Source: Sphaerochaetaceae bacterium
GTDB lineage: Bacteria > Spirochaetota > Spirochaetia > Sphaerochaetales > Sphaerochaetaceae
Length of the DNA stretch: 64,000 nt
Direction of reading: 5' to 3'
Assembly (NCBI GenBank): GCA_024405015.1
Contig: JAKSPE010000006.1
Span: forward strand, 46,424-110,423
Shown here: positions 17,705-25,902 of the stretch, piece after piece
How positions within the stretch are numbered: the stretch's first letter is position 1
Layout: each line of letters starts with the position of its first letter
Translations under genes and position numbers: made by a program
The notes under the pieces: model-generated
The model's input: only the letters and a program-made list of their open reading frames with translations
What the model was told of the DNA's origin: nothing
Database searches by the model: none

Positions 17705-18937
17705 TCAACCGACTGTTCCGTTGTAATGCTGATACAGTTCTTCCGTTGCCAAGGCGAACTTGGTGACGGAGAACTTTTCGGCTTCCGGATAGATGTAGAA
17801 CGTGTCGTTTATGGTATTGAGATCCACACAATCTCCATACTTTCCTAGGTACTCATATTCAATGTGACAGGAGTACAGCTCCTTTGCACTCCACTTGACC
17901 TCATAGTCCTGGCCATCATGCTTACCGGTCAGTGTAAAGCCCTCCATATTGTGGACCAGCTTGGCTTTTCCGATGCTGATGTAGCGGTCCTTCGGAAGAA
18001 TATCGACATGAGTCTCGGTCTCAAAGCTGTATGTGCCGTTTTCCACCTCGGCACGGACGTTGGAGCGCTCCCACTCATACCAGTCCGGGATGTGGGAGAA
18101 CTCGGTCTCACCTTCCTTTGCCTTGAGCGTTCCATACTCATCCAGATCCCAGCTCTTCTTGCACGCTGTGCAGGTAAGGCTATGGTCCTTTGAGGTCATG
18201 GTGTATTCGGTCTTGCAGTTTGGGCACTGATAAAGGACCTTGTGAAGTCCTTCAGCACGCTTGGCATAGGTGACACGCTTATGGTTCTCCTTCTGCCACT
18301 GATAGTCATCGTATTCAAATTCCTTGCAGATGTTCTCATAGATTTCAGTCGGAGTAGCCGCAGCAAGTTCCTCTGCCGTATACAGGCATTTCATGGTAGC
18401 CTGCGTACCTTTGATTTTTCTGTCATGCAGGTTCCAGAACGGGGAATTGATGTGATGTCCATGACAGATCAATGTCACAACAGGCACCTTGAGGAACTTG
18501 GCAAGTTTGCCCAACGAAGCTGGAAGAACCGCATCAGTTCCGCACAGTGAATAGCGGGCCTCTGGATAGATGGCTGCGATATCACCCCGTTTGACACACT
18601 GCTTCAGCTGTTTGACCATGGTGATGTCACGTGTGAACTTGCGTTTGCAGATGCAGCCGATAAAACGCAAAAGCCACTCGCGCTTGAGATATCCGTCAAT
18701 GGCAACGACGTAGTTCACACGATGTGGGAAAGTCGCCTTTGTAGCAACCTTGAAATCCATGAAGGCGTTGTGGTTGCAAAGCAGAAGGTATGGTGGTTTT
18801 ATGCCTTCCATTCCAATCTTCTCAAGCTCGACCTTATGCTTGATCAGATCCGGTGCACACAGGACCCAAATCAGGGGTCTCAGATGCATTCTCTGGATTT
18901 TCTTTGACATGTCAAAATGCGGATACTGCTCAAACAT
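17705..18937 (-). CDS. PlsC-like acyltransferase with zinc ribbon and C-terminal extension
   Basis: The N-terminal domain (about residues 20-210) is an acyltransferase of the 1-acylglycerol-3-phosphate acyltransferase superfamily: the NHNAFMD motif gives the HxxxxD catalytic pair, and IYPEARYSLCGT is the glycerol-phosphate-binding EGTR-like block. It is followed by a zinc ribbon (CPNCKTEYTMTSKDHSLTCTAC) and a beta-rich C-terminal domain of about 130 residues. At 410 residues it is nearly twice a plain PlsC. The start at 18937 has a very purine-rich site (GGGGGGAGGG). The role could be phospholipid or glycolipid acylation; the tail function is unknown. Confidence 0.82.
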   Translation of the reverse strand: MFEQYPHFDMSKKIQRMHLRPLIWVLCAPDLIKHKVELEKIGMEGIKPPYLLLCNHNAFMDFKVATKATFPHRVNYVVAIDGYLKREWLLRFIGCICKRKFTRDITMVKQLKQCVKRGDIAAIYPEARYSLCGTDAVLPASLGKLAKFLKVPVVTLICHGHHINSPFWNLHDRKIKGTQATMKCLYTAEELAAATPTEIYENICKEFEYDDYQWQKENHKRVTYAKRAEGLHKVLYQCPNCKTEYTMTSKDHSLTCTACKKSWDLDEYGTLKAKEGETEFSHIPDWYEWERSNVRAEVENGTYSFETETHVDILPKDRYISIGKAKLVHNMEGFTLTGKHDGQDYEVKWSAKELYSCHIEYEYLGKYGDCVDLNTINDTFYIYPEAEKFSVTKFALATEELYQHYNGTVG

Positions 18938-18958
18938 GGTTTCCCTCCCCCCGTTGCG

Positions 18959-18986
18959 AGTATACCATAGCTTTTGCATAGGACAA
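18959..18986 (-). promoter_or_regulatory. Promoter of the PlsC-like gene
   Basis: On the minus strand TTGTCC (18986-18981), 16 bp, TATACT (18964-18959), followed by a leader of about 15 nt that contains the ribosome binding site. Confidence 0.6.
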
Positions 18987-19015
18987 AGAAAAACCCCACA
19001 TTCGCATGTGGGGTT
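18985..19015 (-). terminator. Terminator after the iron alcohol dehydrogenase gene
   Basis: AACCCCACA (18992-19000) pairs perfectly with TGTGGGGTT (19007-19015); on the minus strand the hairpin is followed by TTTTTCTTT. Confidence 0.9.
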
Positions 19016-19035
19016 GTACATCCAGAATGTAGAGC

Positions 19036-20238
19036 TTATGCTCTGTCGTTTGCAGCCTTGAAGATGTTGTACATATCCTCCTGCTCGAGAACCTGAAAGT
19101 TACCGAGCTTGACGGTACCGTTGCGGCTTGCAGCCTTTGCAAGAGCTCTGACATCGTCATCTGTCAGTGTGAGGCCAAGACCCTTGATGCTTGTTGGCAT
19201 ACCCATGGCTGCGAATGCTGCTTCAACCGCCTCGATTGTCTGGTCACATGCCTTCTTTGCGCAGTGGTCACAGGTTCCTTCCATCTTGATTCCGAAAACC
19301 AGTTCACCAAGACGTGCGAAACGTCTGTAATCTGTCTTTGCGACATAGCGAGCCCAAGATCCCCAGATTGCTGCAAGTCCAGCACCGTGTGCGACATCAT
19401 AGAATGCAGAAAGCTCGTGCTCCATTCTGTGGCAAGCCCAGTCGCCGATACTGTCATAACCAACGTTGTTGAATCCGTTGTGGGAAACGGAACCAGCCCA
19501 CATGATGTTGGCTCTGGCTTCGTAGTCATTTGGATTCTCAAGTGCGACTGCTGTGTACTTGATGACAGTCTTGATGACGTTGGCGCAGCTGTTGTCTGTG
19601 AACTCAAATGCTGGACCATTGTGGAAGAATCTCTCGATGGTGTGCATCATGATGTCAGCACTGCCGCTTCCTGTCTGATACTTGGAGACTGTGTAAGTGA
19701 GCTCTGGGTTGAGGAATGCGACACGTGGACGACCATAGTTTGTGTTGCAACCAACCTTCTCGTTTGGCATGACCTCATCGTTTGTGATGACAGAGGAGTT
19801 GCTCATCTCACTACCTGTTGCAGAAAGTGTCAGGACACATCCGATAGGCATGCAAGCCTTTGGCATGACATGGCGACCATAAAGATCCCAGACATCACCA
19901 TCGTAGCAGAGACCGTATCCGATTGCCTTTGCGCTATCCAGAGCAGAACCGCCACCGACAGAGAAGATCATATCAACGCCTTCTGCTTTGGCAAGTTCGA
20001 TTCCCTTTCTGACAAGGGAAAGACGTGGGTTTGGCTGAACGCCACCAAGTTCCACGAACTCAACTCCACTTTCCTTGAGAGAAGCCTCAACAGTAGCGAG
20101 AAGTCCACTTCTTACGACGGAACCACTTCCATAATGAATAAGAATTTTCTTATATCCACAGCCCTTGAGAACTTTACCGACTTCGTTCTGGGCTCCCTTT
20201 CCGAAATAGACATGCGTAGGTGCATAGTATTCTGTCAT
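19036..20238 (-). CDS. Iron-containing alcohol dehydrogenase
   Basis: A 400-residue group III alcohol dehydrogenase of the BdhA/YqhD type. The NAD(P)-binding motif SVGGGSALDSAKAI is near residue 95, and metal ligands are expected in SGSADIMMHT, HRMEHELSA and DVAHGAGLA. It would reduce aldehydes such as those from uronate or deoxysugar catabolism, or work in fermentation. A CAGGAG ribosome binding site and a promoter (TTGACA at 20288-20283 on the minus strand) precede it, so it is transcribed separately from the pectin genes, although it lies at their end. Confidence 0.92.
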   Translation of the reverse strand: MTEYYAPTHVYFGKGAQNEVGKVLKGCGYKKILIHYGSGSVVRSGLLATVEASLKESGVEFVELGGVQPNPRLSLVRKGIELAKAEGVDMIFSVGGGSALDSAKAIGYGLCYDGDVWDLYGRHVMPKACMPIGCVLTLSATGSEMSNSSVITNDEVMPNEKVGCNTNYGRPRVAFLNPELTYTVSKYQTGSGSADIMMHTIERFFHNGPAFEFTDNSCANVIKTVIKYTAVALENPNDYEARANIMWAGSVSHNGFNNVGYDSIGDWACHRMEHELSAFYDVAHGAGLAAIWGSWARYVAKTDYRRFARLGELVFGIKMEGTCDHCAKKACDQTIEAVEAAFAAMGMPTSIKGLGLTLTDDDVRALAKAASRNGTVKLGNFQVLEQEDMYNIFKAANDRA

Positions 20239-20301
20239 AATTGAACTCCTGTCTCTTCTACTACTATCCAAATCCAAACAATTGTCAATCAACCCAGATG
20301 C

Positions 20302-20330
20302 AAAAAGGAGGCTTTCACCTCCTTTGCATC
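20302..20330 (-). terminator. Terminator after the rhamnogalacturonan-lyase-like gene
   Basis: On the minus strand AAAGGAGG pairs with CCTCCTTT and the stem runs into TTTTT. It begins at the stop codon and lies just upstream of the promoter of the alcohol dehydrogenase gene. Confidence 0.85.
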
Positions 20331-22320
20331 ATTTTACCCATCTTGGGAAACTATATTCACCACGATAATTGGAGGAATTGTACTCTGGGTACTTATAAGG
20401 TACATAGGTTCCTCTCTCATCCTTGGCAGCTTCGCCGTCCTGGGTGTAGATGTACATGCTGTATCTGTCCCAGACGACAATCTCATCTCTGGCATCCCCT
20501 GTGAGGTTCAGAACCTCAGTACACATCTCAGGATGTCCATCGTCCGGAAGGACCAGAACCCTGTGTCCGTCTCCATCAAAACCACCCTCGTGAGCACTCA
20601 TCCAAAGGATCTCCTTGCCGTTTCCGTCCCAGTTCAGAGGAGCAATGACATTACCGTTGCTCTTCATCTCCTGATGCCAGATCTCCTTGCCGTTGCAATC
20701 ATGCAGATACACGATTCCGTTGTTTCCCCAGAAGGTCGTGGTTGCAATCTCAAAGCCTTCACGCTCTGGGCAATAATTGGCGGTGCTGATTCTCTGACCA
20801 TGGCCGTTGATGTCTCGCAAGATGATCTCTCCACTCTTGGAAAGAATCATGAAACCCTCCCAACCGGAGACGATGGCAAGGCGCTCCTCCTGACCAGGTC
20901 CGAAGGTTCCGACGATAATCTCATCGGTGTGGTCGGTATCAATCGGAAGTGACCACTGGAGGTTTCCGTTGCTGTCAACCATGTTGTAGCAGGAGAAGAT
21001 CTCCTCGCGGCCATCGCCGTTGTAGTCATAGGAATATGGGAAATGTCCGGTGTTGTACTTGGAGAACTCCCACTTGTAGTTCAGATCCTTGTCATAGATC
21101 CAGTATCTGGAATAGCGGTCCTTGATCAGAATCTCCTCAGGTCTCTCATTTCCTGAGACGTTGACGATTCGGATGGCATCCACATTCAGGCGTTTGAACG
21201 CATACTTTCCGAACTCAAGACCTGTAACGGTCTTCGGATCTGCCTCGTTCAGAGGGGTTGGGATGCTCTTTTTCACCTGCCCGGTTCTACCATCGAGAAT
21301 CATGAGCTTGAAATCCCAGGAAGTGATGACCTCATCAAATCCATCGTTGTCAATGTCATAGATCTGGAACGGAAGGTCTGTTGTCAGCATCTCGATCTCT
21401 GGGCTGTCATATGGCTCGCCGATCTGCCACAGAACCTCTCCAGTCTCGACACTCACCGCAGTCATGCAGGAGATGACAGGGTATCGGTCCTTGTAGACCT
21501 TTCTCTGGTTCTGGCACATGACGAAGAACCACTCGTCAGTTCCGGTAAGATGTCCGAATCGGATCTGTCTTGCAGCTCCGAACTTGCCAAGGTCAATCTT
21601 CTTCAGAAGCTTTGCGCCAAAGTGCTTTGCTCTAGCAGCCTTCTCTTCCTTGTCCCAAGATTCTTTGCGTGCACAATAGTCGGCATACTGGGCATCTGTC
21701 ATATCAACAGAAATGTCCTTGTAGCGGGCAGGTCTGCAGGCACTGAGGGCCATGCAGCCATAGGTGTAACGGGAATCGACAATGTCAATGACAAGTTTGT
21801 CGTTGAGATAGCAGCGGATTCTGTTGCCATCAAGCTGAACGCTCAATGTGTTGTACTCATCCTCATCCCACTGCACGTCTTCGTGTGCAATGACAGTTCT
21901 CTCAAGCTTTTCCACCCTGTGAACCTCAACGCCGCCTGGAACCAGAAAAAAACCATAGTGCATCATGCTGGTCTGATATCGGAAAAGGATTCCGGAGAAG
22001 TTGACGGCAATCATGGCACGGACCTTGGCGGTAATGGTGCAGTCTGTCCACATGGTGTCACCGGCTCTCAGAGTCGGAACCGCCTTCTTCTGCACAGGCT
22101 CTGTGAGTCTCATCTGCTCAATGCAGCGACTTCCATCCATATCGGCATCGGAAATCACCCATGTAGGGCCACGGAATGACCAGTCTGCAATCGGGTCAAA
22201 CCACTGTCCACAGTAGCCTGGATTCGGATAGTAATGGTACTCGCCCATTGCGCTGTGTTCTCGATCGAATGGGAAAGGTCCCATTGGGAAGCTCTTGAAA
22301 TCTTCTGTTAATACTCTCAT
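20329..22320 (-). CDS. Rhamnogalacturonan-lyase-like beta-propeller protein (cytoplasmic)
   Basis: A 663-residue protein without signal peptide. The first about 215 residues resemble a concanavalin-like sandwich (VNFSGILFRYQTSMMHYGFFLVPGG, LDGNRIRCYLNDKLVID). The rest (about 245-640) is a beta-propeller with repeated calcium-binding-type loops: DIDNDGFDEVI, DYNGDGREEIF, NWDGNGKEI. This resembles PL11 rhamnogalacturonan lyases and other FG-GAP propellers. The pectin context favours a lyase or binding protein acting on imported oligomers, but catalytic residues were not identified. It is a single-gene unit with an AAGGAT ribosome binding site, a palindrome upstream and its own terminator. Confidence 0.6.
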   Translation of the reverse strand: MRVLTEDFKSFPMGPFPFDREHSAMGEYHYYPNPGYCGQWFDPIADWSFRGPTWVISDADMDGSRCIEQMRLTEPVQKKAVPTLRAGDTMWTDCTITAKVRAMIAVNFSGILFRYQTSMMHYGFFLVPGGVEVHRVEKLERTVIAHEDVQWDEDEYNTLSVQLDGNRIRCYLNDKLVIDIVDSRYTYGCMALSACRPARYKDISVDMTDAQYADYCARKESWDKEEKAARAKHFGAKLLKKIDLGKFGAARQIRFGHLTGTDEWFFVMCQNQRKVYKDRYPVISCMTAVSVETGEVLWQIGEPYDSPEIEMLTTDLPFQIYDIDNDGFDEVITSWDFKLMILDGRTGQVKKSIPTPLNEADPKTVTGLEFGKYAFKRLNVDAIRIVNVSGNERPEEILIKDRYSRYWIYDKDLNYKWEFSKYNTGHFPYSYDYNGDGREEIFSCYNMVDSNGNLQWSLPIDTDHTDEIIVGTFGPGQEERLAIVSGWEGFMILSKSGEIILRDINGHGQRISTANYCPEREGFEIATTTFWGNNGIVYLHDCNGKEIWHQEMKSNGNVIAPLNWDGNGKEILWMSAHEGGFDGDGHRVLVLPDDGHPEMCTEVLNLTGDARDEIVVWDRYSMYIYTQDGEAAKDERGTYVPYKYPEYNSSNYRGEYSFPRWVK

Positions 22321-22401
22321 ATCTATATCCTTGCTGACAAGTGGCCTTCTGATAGGCCTCCGTTCGCCAAAGGGTCTTCATATGCTGTAAAATCTCTTTT
22401 T

Positions 22402-22441
22402 TTTTGCGATTTTACATCATTTTTCCTGTAAATACGCAAAA
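22402..22441. promoter_or_regulatory. Long near-perfect palindrome upstream of the lyase-like gene
   Basis: Left arm TTTTGCGATTTTACA (22402-22416) and right arm TGTAAATACGCAAAA (22427-22441) match at 13 of 15 positions around a 10-bp spacer. Two more TGTAAAA/TTTTACA half sites flank it (22386-22392 and 22451-22457). The position, 80 to 120 bp upstream of ATG 22320, suits an operator. The binding protein is unknown. Confidence 0.5.
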
Positions 22442-22497
22442 AACAATCCGTTTTACAGCACTGCAAACAAAAAGCAAAGACTCTTGGCCCAAAATGA

Positions 22498-22523
22498 AAG
22501 GCCATCGCGTAAGCGACAGCCTT
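22498..22523 (-). terminator. Terminator of the dehydratase operon
   Basis: On the minus strand AAGGCTGTCGC pairs with GCGATGGCCTT (two G-U pairs) around TTAC, followed by TTCATTTT. It lies just after the UxaA/GarD-like gene. Confidence 0.75.
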
Positions 22524-22536
22524 GAAAACGCATCCA

Positions 22537-24048
22537 TTACGTGATTGGTGCCGGATTGAACACCAGGAAGTCGTTGTAAAGGCAATACTTTTCAGCCGTG
22601 GTCTTCTTGATACCGCTTACGACATCAAGAATATCGTTGTAAAGTACATGTCCCATCTCTGCGATGGTCTTTTCGCCTGTGACGACATAGCCTGCGTCCA
22701 TATCAAACAGGTCATCCCACTGAGCTTTCATGGAATGCTGTGTGCAGATCTTGTAGACAGGGATCTCCTGCAGTCCATAAGTGGTTCCGCGACCTGTGCT
22801 GAACAGCTGCATGACGATACCGGAAGCCAGCTGGCTTGGTCCGCACACAATGTCAGAAGCTGGAGTTGCAGCAAAAACAAGGCCGTGGCACTTTGGAAGC
22901 TCACCAGGGCCTACGACTTCAACAATTGGAGAGCTGCCGCTCTTGGCAATGGAGCCCATGGCCTTCTCGACGATGTTGCTCAGACCTCCCTTCTTGTTAC
23001 CCGGAGTTGGGTTTGCGCTGCGGTCGACATGGCTTCGCTCCAGATACTTGTCATACCAGGAGATCTCAGACTTGAGCTTCTCAACGGTCTTCTCATCCTG
23101 ACAGCGATCGGCAAGATAGTGAACACCATCTCTGACCTCTGTGACCTCAGAGAACAGGACCTGAGCGCCACCTGCTGCAAGCATGTCAAAAGCGTAGCCG
23201 ATGGTTGGGTTTGCTGAAATTCCGCTGAAAGCATCAGAACCACCGCACTGGGCACCGATTCTGAGCTTCTCAAGAGGAAGCTCCACACGCTTTCTCTGGT
23301 TCAGAACAGCAAGCTTCTTCTCTGCAAGCTCACAGATTCTGTCAATCATTGCCTGGTAGCCCTTGCAATCCTGAAGAATCACAACGTTCTCGCTGTTGAT
23401 TTCTTCCGGCTCGAGGATCATATCCATCTGAAGCTTCTCACAACCAAGACCGATGCAAAGGATCTGACCGCCGAAGTTCGGATGGTGAATCAGGTTCTTG
23501 ACGCCACGGATTGGGATGAAAGCCTCATCTGCTGCAATGGCAACGCCGCAACCATATGGGTGTGTGACAGCCACAACATCGTCAACGTTCGGATACTTTG
23601 GAAGAATGGTCTTCTTGATGATATCAACGACGTTGCGCACGACACCGGCAACACACTGCACGGACATGGTGATGCCAAGGATGTTTCGGCTTCCGGCTGG
23701 GAGGTCTGGACCATTGTCGTAGCCCATCCAGGTCTTTCTCTCTGGAACATCGGTACAGACAGTACCCTGCTTTCCGGCCTTGAGAGATTCAACCGCTGGG
23801 GAAGTCGGCAGCTCAAGGTTGTGCTCGTTGATCCAAGCGCCAGCCTTGACGTCCTCTGTCAGATATCCAAGCAGGACGCCGTAACGGATGACGCTGTCAC
23901 CTTTCTTGAGGTCCTTGAGTGCAATCTTGTGACCCTGTGGAATATCACATAAAGCTGTAAGGGACATGCCCTCAATCACATCGCCTGCCTTGGTTGGTGC
24001 GACGACGACTGCGACGTTGTCCTGTTCGGTGATCTTTACTACCTTCAT
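22537..24048 (-). CDS. Altronate/galactarate dehydratase family protein (UxaA/GarD)
   Basis: A 503-residue dehydratase. The small N-terminal SAF-type domain (about 1-95) and the large catalytic domain with GYDNGPDLPAGSRN, THPYGCGVA, HPNFGGQILCIGLGCE, IGAQCGGSDAFSGISANPTIG and the closing CTQHSMKAQW are typical. Metal ligands should include the conserved Cys and His. The family contains altronate dehydratase (to 2-keto-3-deoxygluconate) and galactarate dehydratase (to 5-keto-4-deoxyglucarate). The adjacent GarR-like reductase and DapA-like lyase make the aldarate route at least as likely as the altronate route. ACAGGACGG precedes ATG 24048. Last gene of the operon. Confidence 0.85.
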   Translation of the reverse strand: MKVVKITEQDNVAVVVAPTKAGDVIEGMSLTALCDIPQGHKIALKDLKKGDSVIRYGVLLGYLTEDVKAGAWINEHNLELPTSPAVESLKAGKQGTVCTDVPERKTWMGYDNGPDLPAGSRNILGITMSVQCVAGVVRNVVDIIKKTILPKYPNVDDVVAVTHPYGCGVAIAADEAFIPIRGVKNLIHHPNFGGQILCIGLGCEKLQMDMILEPEEINSENVVILQDCKGYQAMIDRICELAEKKLAVLNQRKRVELPLEKLRIGAQCGGSDAFSGISANPTIGYAFDMLAAGGAQVLFSEVTEVRDGVHYLADRCQDEKTVEKLKSEISWYDKYLERSHVDRSANPTPGNKKGGLSNIVEKAMGSIAKSGSSPIVEVVGPGELPKCHGLVFAATPASDIVCGPSQLASGIVMQLFSTGRGTTYGLQEIPVYKICTQHSMKAQWDDLFDMDAGYVVTGEKTIAEMGHVLYNDILDVVSGIKKTTAEKYCLYNDFLVFNPAPIT

Positions 24049-24061
24049 ATGCCGTCCTGTC

Positions 24062-24946
24062 TTATTTCTCGATTGTGACGCCGCTGACCTTCTCGTAGTA
24101 CTTTGCGAGAGCGCTGTGGTCATCAGATCCGCAACCATCGTTCTTGAGAACCTGCATCATCTCCATGACCTGTCCTGTGAGTGGGACATAGCCGTTGATG
24201 GCATGAGCTGCGTTGAGTGCGTTTGTGAGGTCCTTGATGTGGAGTTCGATTCTGAAGCCAGGCTTGAAGTTTCTGGAAAGAACCATTGGAGCCTTTGCAT
24301 CGAGAACTGTGGAACCTGCAAGACCGCCACGGATGGCCTTGTAGATGAGCTCTGGGTCAGAACCCATCTTTGTTGCGAAAGCAAGTGCCTCACTCATGGC
24401 TGCAATGTTACATGCGACGACGATCTGGTTTGCAAGCTTTGCGACGTTACCGGCACCGAGGTCACCACAACGTACGACAGAACCTGCCATTGTCATGAGA
24501 AGATCTCTGTACTTCTCGATGGTCTCTTCCTTTCCGCCACACATGACAGAAAGAGTTCCGTCGATAGCCTTTGGCTCTCCACCGGAAACTGGTGCATCAA
24601 CCATCTCAATACCCTTTTCAGCAAGGGCAGCACCGATGCTTCTTGTCTCGACCGGGTCGATGGAGCTCATATCAATGACGACAAGACCTGGCTTTCCACC
24701 TTCTGCAAGTCCGTTCTTTCCAAGGGCAACCTCTCTGACCTGAGGGCTGTTTGGAACCATTGTGATGACGACTTCACTTGCTGCTGCGACTTCTGCCGCA
24801 TTTGCCTTGGAAACTGCACCTAGGGCCTCAAGCTCTGCGGTAACGTCTGCATGTCTGCAGTAGAAAGACACTTCGTGTCCTGCCTTGATGATGTTCTTGC
24901 ACATTGGCTTTCCCATGATGCCAAGTCCGACAAAACCTACTTTCAT
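24062..24946 (-). CDS. GarR-like 2-hydroxy-3-oxopropionate reductase
   Basis: A 294-residue beta-hydroxyacid dehydrogenase. The NAD(P) motif GFVGLGIMGKPMCKNIIKAGH, the substrate signature DAPVSGGEPKAIDGTLSVMCGG and the catalytic Lys block GAGNVAKLANQI are complete. The family reduces tartronate semialdehyde to glycerate (GarR/GlxR) or acts on related hydroxyacids. Between a dehydratase and a DapA-like lyase, tartronate semialdehyde reduction is the most coherent role. GAGGTGAAAAT gives the ribosome binding site for ATG 24946. Confidence 0.87.
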   Translation of the reverse strand: MKVGFVGLGIMGKPMCKNIIKAGHEVSFYCRHADVTAELEALGAVSKANAAEVAAASEVVITMVPNSPQVREVALGKNGLAEGGKPGLVVIDMSSIDPVETRSIGAALAEKGIEMVDAPVSGGEPKAIDGTLSVMCGGKEETIEKYRDLLMTMAGSVVRCGDLGAGNVAKLANQIVVACNIAAMSEALAFATKMGSDPELIYKAIRGGLAGSTVLDAKAPMVLSRNFKPGFRIELHIKDLTNALNAAHAINGYVPLTGQVMEMMQVLKNDGCGSDDHSALAKYYEKVSGVTIEK

Positions 24947-24981
24947 ATTTTCACCTCGTGTTAATGTTTCTTTTGTACCGA

Positions 24982-25887
24982 TCACAGAAGACCAGCAGCG
25001 ACAAGCTGTGCCTTGAGGCCGTCCAGCTGTGCTGGAGTTGAGTTCTTGGTCGGAAGATATGGAGCTCCGAGCTCAAGACCCAGAAGGTTTGCATAGTCCT
25101 TTGTTGCTACAGGGAAGCTGGACTTGTCCATCTGAAGTCTGATCGGATTGAGTTTGTACTGGTTCTCAAGAGCCTGCTTGAGGTCTCCTGCCATGTATGC
25201 GTCATAGATGGAGCACACCATCTTAGGAACGAAGTTTGCCATGCAGCAGACAGCGCCAACAGCGCCTACGCACATTCCAGCATAGATAAGAGTGTCCTTT
25301 CCGCACATGACCTTGAAGTCCACATCGCGGTTTCTGCGGATGAACTCCTCGGTCTGGGTGATGTCACCGCTGCTGTCCTTCATTCCGACAACGTTCTGTG
25401 TCTCGTGTGCCAGCTTCTCGACAACAGTCTGAGAAATGCCGTAACCGGTTCTTCCAGGATTGTTGTAAAGCAGCATTGGAACACCAGGGATGTTCTCTGC
25501 AATGGTTGCAAAGTGTGTGTAAAGTTCATCCTCGGATGGCTTGAGGAACATTGGCTGGAGGACAGAAACCGCCTTTGCGCCATGCTCGATACCCATCTGA
25601 GCAAGACGGACGCACTTGGATGTGCGAATTGCACCGACGCCCATGAAGATTGGGACTCTTCCTGCAGTCTGGTCAACCATGACATCGAGGATGTCCTTCA
25701 TCTCGGATTCCTCCTGCATGTAGAACTCACCGTTGGAACCGAATGCGAGAATGGCGCTCACACCGTTGTCGATGACAAAGTCAACATGCTTTCTGAGTCT
25801 CTTCTCATCAAAATTCTCATTGGCATCCAAAGGGATGGCAATTGGTGGAATGATTCCCTTGATGAATGATGTATCAATCTTTCCCAT
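24982..25887 (-). CDS. DapA/KdgD-family lyase or aldolase
   Basis: A 301-residue member of the DHDPS/N-acetylneuraminate lyase family (class I, Schiff base). LAFGSNGEFYMQEE is the carboxylate-binding block (GxxGE), LLYNNPGRTGYG carries the Tyr, and VGMKDSSGD carries the Schiff-base Lys near residue 162. The genome context points to splitting or dehydrating a deoxy-keto sugar acid rather than lysine synthesis: 5-keto-4-deoxyglucarate, or 2-keto-3-deoxygluconate to pyruvate and glyceraldehyde. ATG 25887 lies 6 nt downstream of AGAGG. It starts 15 nt after the GH105-GH28 gene stop. Confidence 0.85.
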   Translation of the reverse strand: MGKIDTSFIKGIIPPIAIPLDANENFDEKRLRKHVDFVIDNGVSAILAFGSNGEFYMQEESEMKDILDVMVDQTAGRVPIFMGVGAIRTSKCVRLAQMGIEHGAKAVSVLQPMFLKPSEDELYTHFATIAENIPGVPMLLYNNPGRTGYGISQTVVEKLAHETQNVVGMKDSSGDITQTEEFIRRNRDVDFKVMCGKDTLIYAGMCVGAVGAVCCMANFVPKMVCSIYDAYMAGDLKQALENQYKLNPIRLQMDKSSFPVATKDYANLLGLELGAPYLPTKNSTPAQLDGLKAQLVAAGLL

Positions 25888-25902
25888 AATCAACCTCTAA
25901 TT

